Source: a virus
Reading direction: 5' to 3' (one strand)
IMG/VR virus record: IMGVR_UViG_3300010233_000185
Span: 2,129 to 27,424 of that record
Length of the DNA: 25,296 nucleotides
This document shows, piece by piece, positions 6,289 to 12,451 of this stretch. Position numbers and translations under genes: made by a program. The first letter of the stretch is position 1. Each line of letters begins with the position of its first letter. Below the pieces are notes generated by a model. It was not told the DNA's origin. It did no database searches and was given only the letters and a program-made list of their open reading frames with translations.

Positions 6289-6442
6289 CACTTTTCCTTT
6301 TCCTCCATTTCTTATATTCATCTACTAACTCATCCCAAATGGGATAAAGAATAAAAGCAGCAAGAGTTATCCCACAGACTGTAATGATTACAAAGATAAA
6401 TATCCCTAGTGTGATACCTATAACAGCCCCCAATGTACTCAC
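6263..6442 (-). CDS. Small single-pass membrane protein, GTG start
   Basis: The frame starts with GTG overlapping the stop of the Sak4-like gene as GTGA and encodes 59 residues. A long hydrophobic segment (GAVIGITLGIFIFVIITVCG and on to AAFILYP) is followed by a charged tail (WDELVDEYKKWRKRK). The 13-bp palindrome lies inside the membrane segment, read as Val-Ile-Ile-Thr. Coupling by GTGA and the clean membrane topology support it as real. No family is recognised. Confidence 0.6.
   Translation of the reverse strand: MSTLGAVIGITLGIFIFVIITVCGITLAAFILYPIWDELVDEYKKWRKRKSDGRTNKNR
6380..6392. repeat. Palindrome TGTAATGATTACA, copy 4
   Basis: Perfect copy inside the 59-residue membrane protein gene, read as Val-Ile-Ile-Thr. 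Confidence 0.9.
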
Positions 6443-7332
6443 TTATACCCCCACGCAGATAACGGAGTAGTGGGGTATGCAAGCTGTACCAGACTGGGAA
6501 AGTTGCATTCATCCCCTATAAGTTCCGTTCCTTGCAGGCTTGGATTAGCCTTGCACTTTATGATTCTCAATCCCCATGTCATAGGAACTACCTTTTTCCT
6601 CTGAACTGTTATCTTTCCTATTTGTACTGGGACTAACTCTTCGGATGGGGGTACCTCGAAGTGCTCAATTACGAAGTGCCAAAGATAGTTATCATCATTG
6701 AAACCAGCACATATGGTACGGCCTGTATCCCTGCGAACTTCATTACCCTGCTTATCCATACTAGGCTTACCTGTACTGGAATCTATAACAGTCTCATACT
6801 CAGGCTTCACCCTATGTGTGCATACTACTACCTTGCCTGAGAAATAAAGCCTGCTAAGTAAGGCCCTACGTGCCGCATTAGTCCCAGTTCGGGCAATGGG
6901 CATAATCTGTGTAACCTTACCATGATCAGCTAGTAGCTGTAGATCCCATGTCTCAGCATCCCCATCTATTACAAGAGTACGTGCATCTGGATTTGTCCAA
7001 CACTGATTAAGCTTTGTATAGTAATCTTTCCACGCCTCTTTATAGTCACCAGCCTGTGTTGGCATAGGTATCTGATAATCTACCATTCCCCATTCAGGTC
7101 TACGAGCTTCAGGGGGATTAGAGTTATCCCATACAGCATCCGACTGCTTATCTACCATGAGATGGATACCGGGATCTGGACAGGACAGAGCAAACTCAGT
7201 CTTGCCACTGTTAGTAGGCCCAAAGGTTTTAACAAGTACTCCGGGTCTTGTACCCCCCGGTATTCTCCTTCTGATACGGGCTTCGTCCAAGGTTCCTGCA
7301 CCAATAGCTTTGAAACTAGATGGCAGGGGCAT
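6439..7332 (-). CDS. RecA-fold phage ATPase, Sak4/AAA_24-like recombination protein
   Basis: The product is 297 residues from the ATG at 7332, which has AAGGAAG upstream. It has a Walker A motif (GPTNSGKTEFAL, about 38-49), a Walker B-type strand (RTLVIDGDAETWDL) and later VVVCTHRVKPEY, the order seen in short RecA-like phage ATPases of the AAA_24/Sak4 group. These bind single-stranded DNA and promote strand annealing or exchange with a phage SSB. The neighbours fit: a PD-(D/E)XK exonuclease directly upstream and an SSB-like gene before that. It overlaps the exonuclease gene by 17 bases. An alternative is a generic phage nucleotide-binding protein. Confidence 0.75.
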   Translation of the reverse strand: MPLPSSFKAIGAGTLDEARIRRRIPGGTRPGVLVKTFGPTNSGKTEFALSCPDPGIHLMVDKQSDAVWDNSNPPEARRPEWGMVDYQIPMPTQAGDYKEAWKDYYTKLNQCWTNPDARTLVIDGDAETWDLQLLADHGKVTQIMPIARTGTNAARRALLSRLYFSGKVVVCTHRVKPEYETVIDSSTGKPSMDKQGNEVRRDTGRTICAGFNDDNYLWHFVIEHFEVPPSEELVPVQIGKITVQRKKVVPMTWGLRIIKCKANPSLQGTELIGDECNFPSLVQLAYPTTPLSAWGYK

Positions 7333-7957
7333 CAAATCTTCCTTCCTTTTCTTCTTTGTATGCCATTAGCAAACTCCAGTTATCCATCAATTCCTCTTCA
7401 GTGAACTCAATTAGCCAGCATCTTAGTTGGGGGGTAATAGGATAGGTATAATCCCCACACAGGAATAAAACATGCAGCATGGCCTTATTGGTTCCCTTAG
7501 CCAAGCAATATGATTTGATCTGTGCAAGCCACATCCACTGGGTACTAAGATCCCCCACTGTTTTGGTGCTTTTATATGTAGCCTTAATCTCATGGATGAT
7601 CTCTTCAAAACTCTGCTGCCGATCGGATACAAATAGATCAACGGATTCCCCGTCATGGGTCATATAGACCCCATCCAGAATCATCTCTCCGGGATGATCC
7701 ACCACTCCCATCAGTGGCCCAAGAATCTCAGGTATATAATACTGCTCCCAAGCTAAACCTATACTGATTCTTAAAATTGCTACTGGGTCTGTAATCTCAC
7801 GTACATCTATCAGGTTAACTTCATCCGCTATTTCGTACTTTAAAATCCCCGTCTCCGTAGCAATGCATCGGATTATTGAGGAAACATGTAATCCCTCTGA
7901 TCTAGGTACCTTAGATTCAGGGAGTGTAATGATTACAGGGATCTCAGTAGTTTTCAT
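7316..7957 (-). CDS. PD-(D/E)XK nuclease (RecB/Cas4-like phage exonuclease)
   Basis: From the ATG at 7957 the product is 213 residues. The nuclease core is MILDGVYMTHDGESVDLFV, followed by EEIIHEIKATYKSTK: an Asp, then Glu-x-Lys 25-30 residues later, with a downstream basic helix (WLAQIKSYCLAKG) typical of the family. Such phage enzymes resect DNA ends for annealing recombination. The gene lies between the SSB-like and Sak4-like genes. The ATG comes 2 bases after the stop of the 60-residue gene. A longer frame to 7987 would overlap it. A palindrome copy lies near the N-terminus as Val-Ile-Ile-Thr (residues 8-11). Confidence 0.75.
   Translation of the reverse strand: MKTTEIPVIITLPESKVPRSEGLHVSSIIRCIATETGILKYEIADEVNLIDVREITDPVAILRISIGLAWEQYYIPEILGPLMGVVDHPGEMILDGVYMTHDGESVDLFVSDRQQSFEEIIHEIKATYKSTKTVGDLSTQWMWLAQIKSYCLAKGTNKAMLHVLFLCGDYTYPITPQLRCWLIEFTEEELMDNWSLLMAYKEEKEGRFDAPAI
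7925..7937. repeat. Palindrome TGTAATGATTACA, copy 5
   Basis: Perfect copy at codons 8-11 of the PD-(D/E)XK nuclease gene, about 20 bases after its ATG. Confidence 0.9.
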
Positions 7958-7959
7958 AC

Positions 7960-8142
7960 CTACTTTTCTTGTATCTCTTTCACCCAAATAATTGAAGTAG
8001 GAGGATAAATCCTACCATATATATAAAGTGGATGAGTTGCAACATATTCTAGGTTTTTCTTGGTTTCAAAATCTGTGTAATCAGCTATGGGAGGCCGATT
8101 ACCAAATTCCCCATCAGTAAGAAAGCAAACTTGTACTCGCAT
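7960..8142 (-). CDS. Hypothetical protein, 60 aa
   Basis: The product starts MRVQVCFLTDGEFGNRPP and contains several Tyr and Ile-rich strands (HPLYIYGRIYPPTSIIWV). It has no recognised domain. There is no Shine-Dalgarno sequence; only 13 bases separate the ATG from the T-run of the terminator-like hairpin at 8155-8187. Expression may therefore rely on read-through or a very short leader. It ends 2 bases before the nuclease ATG. Confidence 0.5.
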   Translation of the reverse strand: MRVQVCFLTDGEFGNRPPIADYTDFETKKNLEYVATHPLYIYGRIYPPTSIIWVKEIQEK

Positions 8143-8154
8143 TGGATTGGATAT

Positions 8155-8187
8155 AGTAAAAGGAGAAGTAGGTTATTAGCCTACTCC
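8155..8187 (-). terminator. Rho-independent terminator-like hairpin
   Basis: Read on the minus strand, GGAGTAGG and CCTACTTC form an 8-bp stem (one G-T pair) around a 7-base loop, followed by TCCTTTT. It starts 10 bases after the stop of the SSB-like gene (8197). It probably ends or attenuates transcription there, so the SSB-like gene could be made in excess over the recombination genes downstream. Confidence 0.6.
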
Positions 8188-8196
8188 CCCTAATCG

Positions 8197-9081
8197 TTAA
8201 GAGTTAACTACAACCTGCACTCCCTTAACTGTGTACCCAAGTTGTTCCAGTAGAGAAATCACTTTTTTATCATCAATTATAAAGTTTTGTACTGCCTGTG
8301 CCATTTCATCCCCAGCAGCCTTCTTAGTTGATGCGAAAACCTGAGTACGAAGGGCCAGCTTGGGCAGACCTTTAGGGCTCTTTTCCAACACCGATGAGAT
8401 GGCATTAACTGCCGCAGACATGATATCCTCTTCGTCACCCTCGCCCTCTTCTGGCTTGGGGGTAGGCTTTACTATGCCCTTCTTATTAGGCTTACCCTCT
8501 GGGATTCCGCCTGTACCCTCCCAAGGTTTCCCGTCATCCTTGATCTCACTAACAATCAGGATATCTCGGGGTTTCTTGGGAGGACCTGATACTTCCCCAG
8601 TCTGAGTCCCCCCAAATGCTGCTCTCTCCGCAGGGGGAGGAATGTTCATCATATGGCAGTGCATCCCAATAAGTACACTCACATCATCTGTGAATATACC
8701 TTGGGGGAGTCCTGCATCATACAGGGATTTGATGAGGATAGAAGAATTGGTACCCTCACTGAGTTTAGCCCCCGGACCCCCTTCGACAGGAACAATACTC
8801 TTACCTGTATCAGGATCAGGAAGCCATGAAAGATCAGCGGCACGTCCCATTCCATATGTAGCTAGACGGGATTCTGCTGTAGGATCTGCCAAGGGAACTA
8901 AATCAATTGCAAGGGTAAGGGTAGCTTTGTCAAACTTCTTTTCCCCGGACCCTTCGTACATGATGATATTTACATCCTTCCAGATGTAATCACCCTCTGG
9001 GATGGTAAACCCCTGTTGATACTCTTCAAGATTCCCAATGTTAAACTTGGGCTTTTCAATAGGTTTTCTCGGTAATGCCAC
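8197..9081 (-). CDS. Probable phage SSB-like / recombination accessory protein
   Basis: The 294-residue product has a beta-rich N-terminal half (GFTIPEGDYIWKDVNIIMYEG, TLTLAIDLVPL, DDVSVLIGMHCHMMNIP) that could form an OB-like fold. An acidic, Pro-rich linker follows (KPTPKPEEGEGDEED), then an Ala-rich helical C-terminal domain (about 220-294). The start is GTG with AAAGGAG upstream. No family is certain. The position, two genes before the PD-(D/E)XK exonuclease and Sak4-like ATPase and followed by a terminator, is where phages often keep their single-strand binding protein. The role is inferred mainly from context. Confidence 0.5.
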   Translation of the reverse strand: MALPRKPIEKPKFNIGNLEEYQQGFTIPEGDYIWKDVNIIMYEGSGEKKFDKATLTLAIDLVPLADPTAESRLATYGMGRAADLSWLPDPDTGKSIVPVEGGPGAKLSEGTNSSILIKSLYDAGLPQGIFTDDVSVLIGMHCHMMNIPPPAERAAFGGTQTGEVSGPPKKPRDILIVSEIKDDGKPWEGTGGIPEGKPNKKGIVKPTPKPEEGEGDEEDIMSAAVNAISSVLEKSPKGLPKLALRTQVFASTKKAAGDEMAQAVQNFIIDDKKVISLLEQLGYTVKGVQVVVNS

Positions 9082-9286
9082 TTACTGTCTCCTTTATCTT
9101 TCTCTTTTTTGGTTCTGTAGATGTGATTTGCCCACTGACAACCATTTGATGGTGTGTATTAGCAACATGCTGCTTTGCGGATATTTCAATTTCAGTATCA
9201 AATCCACATCCGCAATGAAATTTGATTATGGATTCTACCAGCAGTGGGACATGTTTATTCAGATGCACAATAGAGTGACTAGCCAC
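9056..9286 (-). CDS. Small C2H2-like zinc-finger protein
   Basis: The 76-residue product begins with GTG, overlapping the stop of the coiled-coil gene, with GGGGGA upstream. Its centre reads FHCGCGFDTEIEISAKQHVANTHH. The arrangement C-x-C, about 13 residues, then H-x4-H fits a small zinc-binding finger of the kind found in phage proteins. The tail is basic (EPKKRKIK), consistent with nucleic-acid binding. It overlaps the start of the SSB-like gene by 26 bases, so expression is likely linked. Confidence 0.6.
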   Translation of the reverse strand: MASHSIVHLNKHVPLLVESIIKFHCGCGFDTEIEISAKQHVANTHHQMVVSGQITSTEPKKRKIKETVSGITEKTY

Positions 9287-9581
9287 TAAATCCCCCAGAC
9301 TGCTCCGCTATAGTTCTTTCTAATCTCCAAAAGGGATCTTCCATTGCGCATTGTGTTGAATTATCCTGCTTATGATTAATTCTCCTATCTACTTCCTCCT
9401 TAAACATCATCTCGAATACTCTGTCATACCGGGACAGTTTGATCTCCAAAGCGTAGATACGCTGATTGACATGCCCAATTTCCTCACGGAGAACCTTAAT
9501 AACATCAACTATTGTTACTACGTTGGGAATTTTATTGGACTCTGCCCAAGGGTCTTTATCTGGCTTTTCCGTTCCGTCCAT
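9279..9581 (-). CDS. Coiled-coil hypothetical protein, 100 aa
   Basis: Residues about 20-66 (VTIVDVIKVLREEIGHVNQ, then LEIKLSRYDRVFEMMFKEEV) form a heptad-like helix that probably dimerises. The ends are polar. AAGGAG sits 6 bases before the ATG, and a perfect 13-bp palindrome abuts it, so a protein bound there would sit on the ribosome binding region. The gene follows the helicase stop by 18 bases. No family is recognised. Confidence 0.65.
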   Translation of the reverse strand: MDGTEKPDKDPWAESNKIPNVVTIVDVIKVLREEIGHVNQRIYALEIKLSRYDRVFEMMFKEEVDRRINHKQDNSTQCAMEDPFWRLERTIAEQSGGFSG

Positions 9582-9591
9582 TATTTCTCCT

Positions 9592-9604
9592 TGTAATGAT
9601 TACA
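9592..9604. repeat. Palindrome TGTAATGATTACA, copy 6
   Basis: Perfect copy in the short gap between the DinG-like helicase and the coiled-coil gene. On the minus strand it ends where AAGGAG begins. Confidence 0.9.
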
Positions 9605-11186
9605 CTAACGATTTAATTGCCGCCGGTCCTAATGGTGGGGGAGGCGGGGGTACAGTTGTTACCGTTTTATAGAATCCATGAAAGGATTTAGGAGCAAGGT
9701 GTCCATATCGAGGTAAGAACCATTCCATATGGGCATCTCCTATGAAACTCTCCCCTCTATCCTCTTTGGATCTCATAATCCGGCCAAACATCTGTACTAA
9801 GTTTTGCATTGCGCTGTAGGGTCCATACTCTTTGTCATCATGTTGACGTGCCTGTACGATCTTAGAGCGCGAATCCGGGAATGGTATTTTGCAGATAAAC
9901 TGCCATTCTGCATCTGATCGGGGAAAGTCATACCCTGTTCCTACACTGGGGCTTACGAGTATGGCTCCGGGTCCAGCGGCCCGAAATTCCTCTATGATCT
10001 CGCTGGGGGCTTCTCCTTTTTGATTGATAATCATGTTCCCGGAGAAACGGGATGAGGATATAACATCGTCTCTCCGGGTGTATGAAATTGTGTGTATGAT
10101 GCCCTTACGGTCTTGTCTACGTGCGGCTATTTGATCAAGCTTAACCCACAGCATTCTTAGATCTGGGTTGCGGCGATCCACTCGCATTGTGGGACTGTAA
10201 TAGATGGGACATCGCTTGGCATCGAAGTCAGAGTCAAACTCTTTGAACTCGAATTTATCCTTTCCGATTCCAAGCATAAACATGGTCTTTGGTCGAAGAG
10301 TAGCTGATGCAATAATAATCTTTGGAACTCTGAGGAGTAACGCAGCTTCGGCATATCTTCCCGGTCTGATTGGGTCAAATTGGAATCCTCCTTCTATCTC
10401 ATCTACTATCCATTCCCTTGGATTGCAGGTTGCTATGGTAGCCAGCCTACGGGATAGGTTACGCATATGGGTATAATGTCGCACCCATGAGGGTTTAGGA
10501 TCTGATACCCCTGTGATTCTAGCCTGTGCTGCTACCATCTCAGACTCAGCTTGTGCTCTAGCCTTTGCTGCCCAAGGTTTCCAGTTAGCTATATCAGAAG
10601 TGTAATCATTACGGGGGAAGTCCATTGCAAGATCTTTATTAATCTCATGGTGATTAAGTAGAACTTGCATAGCAGAGGCTAGAGCATCGAATGCGTCATG
10701 GCCCTCATCAAATATAACCTGCTGGAAGTGGGACATTCCCTGCCCATATTTCTTTGCGGCGCACCACTTAGCGTAGTTAGTTACTACTAGAGAGGATGTA
10801 GCTGCCCTCATCTCAGCTTGGCTAGAGGGGCATCCTATGGTTCCCTTATAGGGGCATCTAGCTGCATAACCTTCCTCACAGGTGTACTCAGCCTTTAGAT
10901 CACATTGGTAATTACGTCTACCCCGAATATCTACCATCCCTATTTCTTTGAATGTATCCAGGTATTGATCCTGTAATCCTCTGGAATTAGTTACGATGCA
11001 GGTAGGAACTTTTGAGAGAAGTGCTGTAGCTACTAACGCGGGGCCTTTTCCAAATCCTGTAGGCGCAGATATAGAAGTAACCCGCTTGGGATTACTTATG
11101 GCTAGGGATATAGCCTCCTCCTGCCCCGATCTCCATTGGGAAATGGATTCCGGCATACCAATTTCGGCTGGTTTTGGGATCTTCAT
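9600..11186 (-). CDS. DinG/XPD-like superfamily 2 DNA helicase
   Basis: The 528-residue product has the layout of DinG-type helicases: Q-motif region (WRSGQEEAI), Walker A at about 41-48 (APTGFGKG), a four-Cys iron-sulphur segment (CDLKAEYTCEEGYAARCPYKGTIGCP), the DEAH-type box FDEGH, LVSPSVGTGYDF, and motif VI QMFGRIMRSKED. These enzymes unwind DNA 5' to 3' and resolve R-loops or forks. Two oddities: Walker A ends GKG instead of GKT/S, and the C-terminus carries a run of six prolines (VPPPPPPLG), which normally stalls ribosomes without EF-P. No Shine-Dalgarno sequence precedes the ATG. A strong promoter lies about 20 bases upstream, so the leader would be very short. Confidence 0.85.
   Translation of the reverse strand: MKIPKPAEIGMPESISQWRSGQEEAISLAISNPKRVTSISAPTGFGKGPALVATALLSKVPTCIVTNSRGLQDQYLDTFKEIGMVDIRGRRNYQCDLKAEYTCEEGYAARCPYKGTIGCPSSQAEMRAATSSLVVTNYAKWCAAKKYGQGMSHFQQVIFDEGHDAFDALASAMQVLLNHHEINKDLAMDFPRNDYTSDIANWKPWAAKARAQAESEMVAAQARITGVSDPKPSWVRHYTHMRNLSRRLATIATCNPREWIVDEIEGGFQFDPIRPGRYAEAALLLRVPKIIIASATLRPKTMFMLGIGKDKFEFKEFDSDFDAKRCPIYYSPTMRVDRRNPDLRMLWVKLDQIAARRQDRKGIIHTISYTRRDDVISSSRFSGNMIINQKGEAPSEIIEEFRAAGPGAILVSPSVGTGYDFPRSDAEWQFICKIPFPDSRSKIVQARQHDDKEYGPYSAMQNLVQMFGRIMRSKEDRGESFIGDAHMEWFLPRYGHLAPKSFHGFYKTVTTVPPPPPPLGPAAIKSLV
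10601..10613. repeat. Palindrome TGTAATCATTACG, copy 7 (one mismatch)
   Basis: 12 of 13 bases match (final A to G). It lies inside the helicase gene, read as Arg-Asn-Asp-Tyr, and so is not tied to the Val-Ile-Ile-Thr frame. Confidence 0.7.
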
Positions 11187-11203
11187 TTAGTAAGAATGAA
11201 TAC

Positions 11204-11235
11204 AGAATATAAAATACTTGACTATTTGTCAAGTA
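11204..11235 (-). promoter_or_regulatory. Promoter with overlapping palindrome upstream of the helicase
   Basis: On the minus strand a perfect -35 TTGACA (11232-11227), a 17-base spacer and TATTCT (11209-11204; 4 of 6) form a good sigma70-type promoter. The -35 lies inside the inverted repeat TACTTGAC-AAATA-GTCAAGTA (arms at 11228-11235 and 11215-11222). The repeat followed by ATTTTAT could also act as a weak terminator for the gene before it. The predicted start near 11197 gives a leader of about 10 bases before the helicase ATG. Confidence 0.6.
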
Positions 11236-11244
11236 ATTATTCTG

Positions 11245-11529
11245 CTATTTTGCTTTTCGTAACCAAATATTCCCAAATCCATAGGTTTCGGACCTGACTG
11301 GCTTACGGGGAGTCTCTGTAATGATTACACCGGGAGAGAGGGAGTCTATGAGGTCAATGAAGTTCTCTTTGAGGATCAATTCAGCAGCATGTCGGAAGCA
11401 CGGCATACCTTCAGGTAGCATATAGATCAGGCCCCTCTCCATCCATACTTGTCTAACCTTATTAGTCTTCCTTAGTTCTAAATATGCGTATACAGCCCTA
11501 GATAAGGTAGCATCATCTGTTGGTATCAT
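11245..11529 (-). CDS. Hypothetical protein, 94 aa
   Basis: The product starts MIPTDDATLSRAVYAYLEL. Two helical stretches (ATLSRAVYAYLELRK and RHAAELILKENFIDLIDSL) and a basic C-terminus are visible. No family is recognised. The ATG overlaps the stop of the XRE gene as ATGA, so it is probably co-expressed with the regulator and may work with it, for example as an antirepressor or co-factor. That is inference from position only. A perfect palindrome copy lies in frame as Val-Ile-Ile-Thr (residues about 68-71). Confidence 0.6.
   Translation of the reverse strand: MIPTDDATLSRAVYAYLELRKTNKVRQVWMERGLIYMLPEGMPCFRHAAELILKENFIDLIDSLSPGVIITETPRKPVRSETYGFGNIWLRKAK
11317..11329. repeat. Palindrome TGTAATGATTACA, copy 8
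   Basis: Perfect copy inside the 94-residue gene that follows the XRE regulator, read as Val-Ile-Ile-Thr. Confidence 0.9.
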
Positions 11530-11822
11530 CTACTTATCCTTAGGTATTGTATAAGCTGGAATAGAGTATCGGAGTCCATATCCAGTTTCCTGGCCATCCT
11601 TACTAGTACTCGTACACTGGGAGTACGGCTACCAGAGAATATCTTAGATATATAGGATAGGGACAGTTCTAAGTCTTCTGCCAGATGGGACATATCCAGC
11701 TTAACTTGCCCATAGAATCCCTTTTCTAGGTTATATCCTGAAGGGATTACTACCTTATGCCTACCACTGGGGGGATTAAACTGTCTTTTTTCGGCGTTAT
11801 ATCTGTCGGGTATGCTAAACAC
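11526..11822 (-). CDS. XRE-family helix-turn-helix regulator, GTG start
   Basis: The 98-residue product carries a Cro/CI-type helix-turn-helix at about 45-69 (SHLAEDLELSLSYISKIFSG, then SRTPS), followed by the usual third and fourth helices (VRVLVRMARKLDMDSDTLFQL). The first 35 residues are a basic extension (RHKVVIPSGYN). There is no Shine-Dalgarno sequence. The GTG lies a few bases after a predicted transcription start, so the mRNA may be leaderless. Its promoter contains a perfect copy of the 13-bp palindrome over the -35 box. This makes the protein the best candidate in the window to bind that palindrome and to control itself, but direct evidence is lacking. Confidence 0.8.
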   Translation of the reverse strand: MFSIPDRYNAEKRQFNPPSGRHKVVIPSGYNLEKGFYGQVKLDMSHLAEDLELSLSYISKIFSGSRTPSVRVLVRMARKLDMDSDTLFQLIQYLRISR

Positions 11823-11831
11823 AGAAAGGGT

Positions 11832-11861
11832 ATTGTATCACATTAAATGTAATCATTACAA
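11832..11861 (-). promoter_or_regulatory. Promoter of the XRE gene with overlapping palindrome
   Basis: On the minus strand TTGTAA (11861-11856; 4 of 6 to TTGACA), an 18-base spacer and TACAAT (11837-11832; 5 of 6 to TATAAT) lie just before the GTG at 11822. The palindrome at 11848-11860 covers the -35 box and part of the spacer, the classic place for a repressor. Confidence 0.55.
11848..11860. repeat. Palindrome TGTAATCATTACA, copy 9
   Basis: Perfect copy upstream of the XRE gene, overlapping its predicted -35 box and the stop codon of the gene before it. Confidence 0.9.
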
Positions 11862-12101
11862 AAGGTGGAAGCGTACTAATATTTGAGGATTTATACTGCT
11901 ATGAAATTTATACTGCAATCCCACAATCTCGCAAATCTGCTCCATGCTCATATCCCGAGTTCCTCTGATCATCTGGTACCGATGATATACCCTCTTCTTT
12001 TTAAACTGTACTTCTTCGGATTTCTCTACTTCACCTTTGGCCCTCATTCTGGCACGAGCTTGAATCCGCCTGATTCCCTCAAATCCATGAGTATTTGTCA
12101 C
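11856..12101 (-). CDS. Small basic, possibly DNA-binding protein
   Basis: From a GTG at 12101 that overlaps the preceding stop as GTGA, the frame encodes 81 residues. It is strongly basic (IRRIQARARMRAKGEVEKSE, FKKKRVYHRY). Residues about 45-62 (MIRGTRDMSMEQICEIVG) could be a helix-turn-helix. The last 20 residues (YKFHSSINPQILVRFHLL) look less natural, and the TAA stop lies inside the palindrome, so the end may be altered by a frameshift. No family is recognised. Its place before the XRE gene suggests a regulatory pair. Confidence 0.45.
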   Translation of the reverse strand: MTNTHGFEGIRRIQARARMRAKGEVEKSEEVQFKKKRVYHRYQMIRGTRDMSMEQICEIVGLQYKFHSSINPQILVRFHLL

Positions 12102-12445
12102 CAAGTCACCGTAATTTTATCCCATTCGGGATTGGTTGACCAATCTGTGTATAGCGTAGGAAGACTGAATACAATGGGACTATTGCAGGGATTCAGTTCC
12201 CAATATAGGCTCTGTCCCAAATAACTAGATACAAACTTCACCTTGCAGATTGGGATTTGTTGATAGGGTAGAACTATGGTTGCAGATGTAGATCCCGGAG
12301 CAAGAGATAAGAGTGATAGAGTCTGGATGTGAACTGCTGGCGAGTTGCTTGGAGGAGCCGTCACAGAAGGCTTGACTAGCGACACCTGCCCCCATGCGGA
12401 TATGGACAGAATTAAAACAATGAAAATAAGAAAAGTAGGTTTCAT
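12098..12445 (-). CDS. Small secreted protein, 115 aa
   Basis: The N-terminus (MKPTFLIFIVLILSISAWGQ) is a typical Sec signal peptide with Ala-Trp-Gly-Gln near the cleavage site. The mature part is Ser, Pro and Thr-rich, probably beta-structured (TLSLLSLAPGSTSATIVLPY), with two cysteines (residues about 67 and 87) that could pair. The ATG overlaps the region just after the GH18 stop, with AGG nearby. It is the last gene of the signal-peptide cassette. No family is recognised. Base composition is lower in GC than the GH18 gene before it. Confidence 0.65.
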   Translation of the reverse strand: MKPTFLIFIVLILSISAWGQVSLVKPSVTAPPSNSPAVHIQTLSLLSLAPGSTSATIVLPYQQIPICKVKFVSSYLGQSLYWELNPCNSPIVFSLPTLYTDWSTNPEWDKITVTW

Positions 12446-12451
12446 CACCTA

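Noticed and set aside
8075-8090. TGTAATCAG and similar partial matches to the palindrome (also near 7887, 2170, 495 and 22545)
   Set aside because: They match only one half-site with four or more mismatches in the other half, as expected by chance in AT-rich DNA.
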